Both the position numbers and the translations under genes were made by a program. Positions 34,349 through 64,000 of a DNA stretch of 64,000 nt are shown piece by piece. The stretch lies in NCBI GenBank assembly GCA_965112735.1, contig OZ218953.1, positions 3,038,001 to 3,102,000 on the forward strand. The letters are read 5' to 3'. Position 1 is the stretch's first letter, and every line of letters begins with the position of its first letter. This stretch comes from Phaeosaccion multiseriatum (Eukaryota > Ochrophyta, other classes). The notes beneath the pieces were generated by a model. It saw only the letters and a program-made list of their open reading frames with translations. It did not search any database and had not been told where the DNA came from.

Positions 34349-34780
34349 GAATATCCCTAAACCAAATTTAAGACCCACTACAGTGGGTCTACAAGACCCT
34401 CTTTAGTGGGTCTTAAACTTTGGAGGCCCAAAAGCAGGTGATCCCGTCGGAGATGACCCATGCATCTCTCGTACAAAATGAAAGATCAAGATGTCCTTAG
34501 TCGGTATAGAAAGTTGTACGGGTAACGGGGGACGAGAAGAGGCCATTTGGGATGAAGGAAAATGCTCGGTCAAATATTTTCCTTCATCCCAAATGGCCTC
34601 TTCTCGTCCCCCGTTACCCATACAACTTTCTATACCGACTAAGGACATCTTGATCTTTCATTTTGTACGAGAGATGCATGGGTCATCTCCGACGGGATCA
34701 CCTGCTTTTGGGCCTCCAAAGTTTAAGACCCAATAAAGTGGGTCTTAATTTGGATTCTAATTTGCGGTTTAGGGATATCG
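34349..34780. mobile_element. Fold-back (MITE-like) element
   Basis: Two arms of about 200 bp are near-perfect inverted repeats around a 12-nt loop at 34564-34575. The arms carry the same AAGACCCA...TGGGTCTT ends and GATGAAGGAAAAT near the centre; I saw a single mismatch in the middle (TACGGGT against TATGGGT). The outer parts (ATATCCCTAAACC) also pair, with small insertions on each side. There is no transposase gene, so it would be a non-autonomous element or a folded transcript source. The 81-residue mirrored ORFs in it are by-products of the symmetry. Confidence 0.8.
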
Positions 34781-34830
34781 ATGTATGACGGTCAATTCGA
34801 TGCAAGTTTTTCTTCTTCTTTTGCTTTGGA

Positions 34831-35802
34831 ATGCCACGACGGAGGAGAAGCGTCTCAGAGATAGAAGATGCCAATAAACAAATTGAGAAAGAGAAGGATG
34901 AGATCAAATCAAAGAGAAAAAAAGGAAATGAAAAAGACACTAGCCGTATGCTAAGCAAACGCACAAGCCGGATCACCACCAACAGGGCACGTATACGCAA
35001 ATACAAAGCACAAGAGGAGGCTGCGACTGCTGATAGCGTTGGTGAGTCGGTGGCTGAGGATTGTGTGGATCAAGAAGCTACTGGAAGTGGTGCAGCTGCT
35101 GTAACTGAGAGCGGTGATGCTGAAATTGGAGACGATGCGACCGCTTCTACTCCCGGTGTGGTTGCTACTGGAAGCAGTGCTGATGTTCTTGTGGGGACGC
35201 CACCTCTTACTGCCTATACGAGTGTTCCGGCTACTCCAGAGGCCTCTAGTGGGTTTGATGCTGGCCTTAGTACGGCTGCAGCTGCGGCTGCGACTGCTGA
35301 TAGCGTTGGTGAGTCGGTGGCTGAGGATTGTGTGGATCAAGAAGCTACTGGAAGTGGTGCAGCTGCTGTAACTGAGAGCGGTGATGCTGCTTATGTTGAC
35401 CCTGGAGACGATGCGACCGCTTCTACTCCCGGTGTGGTTGCTACTGGAAGCAGTGCTGATGTTCTTGTGGGGACGCCACCTCTTACTGCCTATACGAGTG
35501 TTCCGGCTACTCCAGAGGCCTCTAGTGGGTTTGATGCTGGCCTTAGTACGGCTGCAGCTGCGGCTGCGACTGCTGATAGCGTTGGTGAGTCGGTGGCTGA
35601 GGATTGTGTGGATCAAGAAGCTACTGGAAGTGGTGCAGCTGCTGTAACTGAGAGCGGTGATGCTGCTTATGTTGACCCTGGAGACGATGCGACCGCTTCT
35701 ACTCCCGGTGTGGTTGCTACTGGAAGCAGTGCTGATGTTCTTGTGGGGACGCCACCTCTTACTGCCTATACGAGTGCTCCGGCTACTCCAGAGGCCTGCT
35801 AG
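34831..35802 (+). CDS. Unrecognised ORF with three 92-residue tandem repeats
   Basis: It starts with ATG just right of the fold-back element. The first 65 residues are very basic and helical (MPRRRRSVSEIEDANK ... ITTNRARIRKYKAQEE). The rest is a tandem repeat with unit 276 bp (92 residues; the first copy 267 bp, lacking nine bases). Copies begin at about 35019, 35286 and 35562 and are almost identical at the DNA level (each includes ATADSVGESVAEDCVDQE and GTPPLTAYTS). The third copy breaks into a stop at 35800-35802. Acidic and Ala/Thr/Ser-rich, the repeat is probably disordered. I recognise no family. The near identity implies recent duplication or homogenisation. Open reading resumes in another frame just downstream. 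Confidence 0.5.
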   Translation: MPRRRRSVSEIEDANKQIEKEKDEIKSKRKKGNEKDTSRMLSKRTSRITTNRARIRKYKAQEEAATADSVGESVAEDCVDQEATGSGAAAVTESGDAEIGDDATASTPGVVATGSSADVLVGTPPLTAYTSVPATPEASSGFDAGLSTAAAAAATADSVGESVAEDCVDQEATGSGAAAVTESGDAAYVDPGDDATASTPGVVATGSSADVLVGTPPLTAYTSVPATPEASSGFDAGLSTAAAAAATADSVGESVAEDCVDQEATGSGAAAVTESGDAAYVDPGDDATASTPGVVATGSSADVLVGTPPLTAYTSAPATPEAC

Positions 35803-36161
35803 GCTGGCTGCTCTTTAAGGACACTGGAAGCGGACCCGCCTCTGTCGCTGCTCCTCCCCCTGTCCTTGCTCCTTCCCCTCCCCCTGCTAGAGGGACAGGT
35901 CCTGTGTTGACTATTTTTGATCGAAAGGATGGCGATGGGAATCTAGAGGAGGAGTTGGGCTGTGCATTGATGCGAGGGAGCTGCGTCGTGATCAAGAATG
36001 ATTGTCGCTTTGAGGAATCAACGGCGAAAAGCCACACGAAGCGAGTCGCGGCCGTGCAGCAGGGGCTGCAGGATGTACGCACTCCCGCTAGAGAGGCAGG
36101 GGAGAGGGCGAAGAGGGAGGGCCAGGTGATGGTGGTGGGTGATGGGAAGAGGCCAGTTTGA
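35796..36161 (+). pseudogene. Downstream open frame, likely continuation of the repeat ORF
   Basis: Directly after the repeat ORF stops, another frame stays open with coding-like composition. It includes GWLLFKDTGSGPASVAAPPP, then TIFDRKDGDGNLEEELG, CALMRGSCVVIKNDCRFEES and VAAVQQGLQDVRTPAREAG, and stops at 36161. Either a small indel near 35795 or an unrecognised intron separates it from the repeat ORF. No family recognised; the second half reads like a folded domain rather than low complexity. Confidence 0.4.
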
Positions 36162-36199
36162 TGCGGGGAGCCGAGTAGGCAGCAGCCGATTTTAATAGA

Positions 36200-37520
36200 A
36201 AAGGATCATGACGGTAAGCAGAGAGATAAGAGGAGGAAAGGTGATGGGGGAGAGGCGTGAGTACCATGGACAGGAGGGAAACCAGGGGAGAGTGGATGGT
36301 CAGCAAGCGAGAAGGGGCAGGAAGCGCGAACGATGGAGGACTTGGGACGAAAGAGGGCGCAGCGGCGGGGAGCTGGATTGGAGAGAAGCAGGCACCGGTT
36401 GCGATGGATGACGGAGAGAGGAAGGGACGGTCGGAGAGTGGTGAGTGGAGAGTGGAGAGACGATGAGTAGCATTGACGGTGGGGAGAGGGTGTGTGGAGA
36501 CGCGGCCGCTGCCTGCCTGCCGTCATGTCCATACAGGAGACAAGTGTCCCCAAGTAACCCGCCCTCTCGCCTCCACCCTCCCTCCTCCGTGCGTGTGTCA
36601 TTGCATCCCTACCCACGCCAAGACCGCAGACACCGGCGAGCGAAGTATATCTCGGCCCTGAATCAGAGGTGAGCAAATCGAAGAGGGAGGGGAGAGAGGT
36701 ATGGGCACCATGGAGAGGAGGGGAAGGAGGGGAGAGTGGATGGTCAGAAGCCGAGAAGGGGGGGCAGGGGGTTCGGACGCAAGGGGTACGACGTGGATTG
36801 GAGAGAAGCAGGCGCCAGGTGTGGTGGATGACGGAGACGATGAGTAGCATTGACAGCGGGGAGAGGGTGTGTGGATACGCGTCGTCAACCTCAAAGTGGT
36901 GTTTATGCAGGAGGCGAGTGTCCAAAACTGACCTCCTCGTCGCCCACCCCCTCATCCTCCCTCCCCCGCCTGTCCCTGCAGTCCCTACTCACGCCGAAAC
37001 CGCAGACCAGGCCTTGCCCGTCCCAGAGCACGAGGTGAGCAGGCTGGACGAAGGGGGAGGGGAGGGGACCCAAAGTTAGGGACAGGAGGAGAGTTGATGG
37101 TCTGCGGACGAGAGGGGGGGGGGCAGGGTGTGCGAAAGGGAGAGGGCCTGCGATGAAAGAGGGTGCCCGGGCGGGAGGGGACTGAGAGCGGAGCGAGAAG
37201 AGCAGACGGGCAAGGACGAGCAGCATAAGAGTGGATGGATGAACAGAAGGTGCCCACGAATAACGACCCCTCCTCTGTCCCCTGTCTGTGTCTTTGAACC
37301 CCATCCCACACCGAAGGCACAGACGCCGGCGGCTGACATTGACTCCGCCCGTCCAGGAGCAAGAGGTGAGCACATTCGACGGAACAGCTGGGCGGGATGG
37401 GGAGCGACAGTCGAACAGAGAGGCAACAAAAGGAGGGTGGACGGACGAGGCAGGGCCCAAGACGAAAGAGGGCGCCTCCGGGCTAGATGGAGAAAAGAGA
37501 ACAGGGTAGACAGAGGGGTT
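36200..37520 (+). repeat. Tandem array of about 330-440-bp exon-like units
   Basis: Three to four diverged copies share the same anchors in the same order: GAGAGTGGATGGTC (36288, 36731, 37090, weak at 37431), GACGAAAGAGGGCGC (36346, 37152, 37461), ACGCCGAAACCGCAGAC (36613, 36988, 37308) and a donor-like GAG|GTGAGCA (36667, 37034, 37365). Each unit holds a stretch of about 55-70 bp between an acceptor-like CAG or CCCAC and the donor (peptides such as PTHAETADQALPVPEHE). The units therefore look like duplicated small exons with their introns. Whether they are spliced to the ORF upstream is not shown. Confidence 0.55.
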
Positions 37521-38022
37521 TTGCAGGATGGCTTGGTGGGTGCAGTAGAGCGACGTGGATGGAGGGTGTGTTGTGTGTGTGTGTGGGGGGGGGGGGAGAA
37601 GTGACTGACGCGGCGAAGCTGACCCCACGGCTGTGACGACCCAACCAGAGACGAATGAATATATACCAACACCCAACGAACCCCGCCTCAACAGAGCATA
37701 GCTTTGATTGGTATGAGGAGGGAGGGGCGGCAGCACGAGAGGAGACGAGTGAACGCCCACGGAATGAAGCAGAGAAAGTGGCGCGGAGACATGTGTCGAC
37801 ATGACGGAAGGGAGACAGGAGGCGGCTTGTCAAACCCCTGACGTGGGCCCGACGCATTTCCAGTAGAGCATATCTACCGGGCCCGCAGGGCTCAGTAACT
37901 CGCCACTGGCCGCCGGCTGGTAGCAGGTAGCACGTCGGCCGAAGTCGGCTGGTAGCAGATAGCACGCCGGCTGGAAGCAATACTAGCAGCAGGTAGTATA
38001 GTCTCGGCCCGGGGACGTACGC
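37521..38022. repeat. Intergenic sequence with a 35-bp minisatellite
   Basis: No gene supported. The unit CGGCTGGTAGCAGGTAGCACG repeats with a period of about 35 bp at 37912-38000 (two good copies and one diverged). A poly-G/GT tract lies at 37568-37595. Confidence 0.6.
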
Positions 38023-38114
38023 TGTAGCGATATATAAGGAGTCATTAGCTCGCTATAAACCATTCAGCGCTGAATGGTTTATAGCGAGCTAATGACTCCT
38101 TATATATCGCTACA
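38023..38114. repeat. 92-bp perfect palindrome
   Basis: Two 46-bp arms meet with no spacer at 38068/38069 and match at every base. Each arm contains TATATAAGGAGTC, so a TATA-like sequence appears on both strands. The arms could form a cruciform or a transcript hairpin. It lies just past the 3' end of the giant C2 gene. Confidence 0.9.
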
Positions 38115-38391
38115 ACACACCCGCTGTGTACAGTTGTTTTGTTTTCAAAGTCAATGTATTATCCAAACCCAACCAGACACCGCGCCCGCTGTTCTCGGCT
38201 TCACGCCCCTCCGCCGCCCGGCTCACACACACGCCCACGGGACGTCCACTTGCGCCCGTACGGGGGACGTCCACACGCGTTCTCGGCCGAAGCACGACCC
38301 GTCTAATGTACGTGCCTCGGACGGGCGCCGCTCGGACGTCCCGGGGACGTCCGAACACCGTAATGCGTACGTAGGTCAACTCTTGGGAATG
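38115..38391. promoter_or_regulatory. Cluster of GGACGTCC palindromes in the 3' flank of the giant gene
   Basis: GGACGTCC (core GACGTC, a CRE/bZIP-type site) occurs four times: about 38239, 38264, 38333 and 38344. The last pair forms a near-palindrome of 21 bp. Spacing and high CpG suggest a regulatory cluster or a decayed repeat; function is unknown. Confidence 0.45.

Positions 38392-64000
<25,609 letters not shown>

Noticed and set aside
34403-34736. Two nearly identical 81-residue ORFs on opposite strands
   Set aside because: They are mirror images produced by the fold-back element's inverted arms; no start context, family or independent support.
37121-37802. Long antisense ORFs of about 160-300 codons over 36.9-37.8 kb
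   Set aside because: High GC and tandem repeats keep several frames open on both strands; no start context or family, and the shared anchors look like duplicated units rather than one gene.

Overview
The window is nuclear DNA of a GC-rich, intron-rich eukaryote. The evidence is spliced genes with GT/AG introns, eukaryote-only families (RFC small subunit, F-box cyclin, PHD/TFIIS-M/SPOC protein, BBS-type chaperonin, multi-C2/IQ protein) and heavy microsatellite loading of introns and exons. No bacterial operons, rRNA or tRNA were seen. A protist, perhaps a stramenopile-type alga, is my best guess. Nothing here identifies a species. The BBS-type chaperonin would fit an organism with a ciliated or flagellated stage.

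Layout, left to right. (1) 1-10138 (+): 3' part of a chromatin/transcription-elongation protein with a PHD finger, PLU-1-like helical repeats, a Cys-rich finger, a TFIIS central domain and a SPOC domain. (2) 10621-15121 (+): unrecognised charged coiled-coil protein, 7 exons. (3) 16619-19216 (-): cyclin F-like protein. (4) About 19617-23190: a Crypton-type tyrosine-recombinase element with similar hairpins at both edges. (5) 23267-25516 (+): unrecognised acidic/poly-Q coiled-coil protein. (6) 26632-30872 (-): chaperonin-like protein of the BBS6/10/12 type, divergent from (7) 31132-33818 (+): replication factor C subunit of the RFC4 type; the two share a 259-bp promoter interval. (8) 33.8-38.4 kb: accessory zone with a fold-back element, an ORF built of 92-residue tandem repeats, a tandem array of exon-like units, a 92-bp perfect palindrome and a cluster of GGACGTCC palindromes. 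(9) 38392-64000 (-): one giant gene of at least 15 exons and about 6,600 codons that runs off the right edge. It encodes N-terminal IQ motifs, about 14-15 C2-like modules, a coiled coil and a second IQ motif.

Exons were joined from ORF continuity, GT/AG sites and phase agreement. For all multi-exon genes the phases close exactly, except for one apparent frameshift in the giant gene (near a C12 tract) and one in the Crypton ORF.

The most unusual feature crosses gene boundaries. A motif of about 20 bp, consensus GCAGCAGTTGGTGATACAGC, or its complement, occurs about 36 times. It lies in exons of unrelated genes, in introns and between genes, in both orientations. In exons it encodes QQLVIQQ, AVGDTAA or AVSPTAA depending on frame and strand. 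It looks like a small dispersed element embedded in CAG/CTG repeats.
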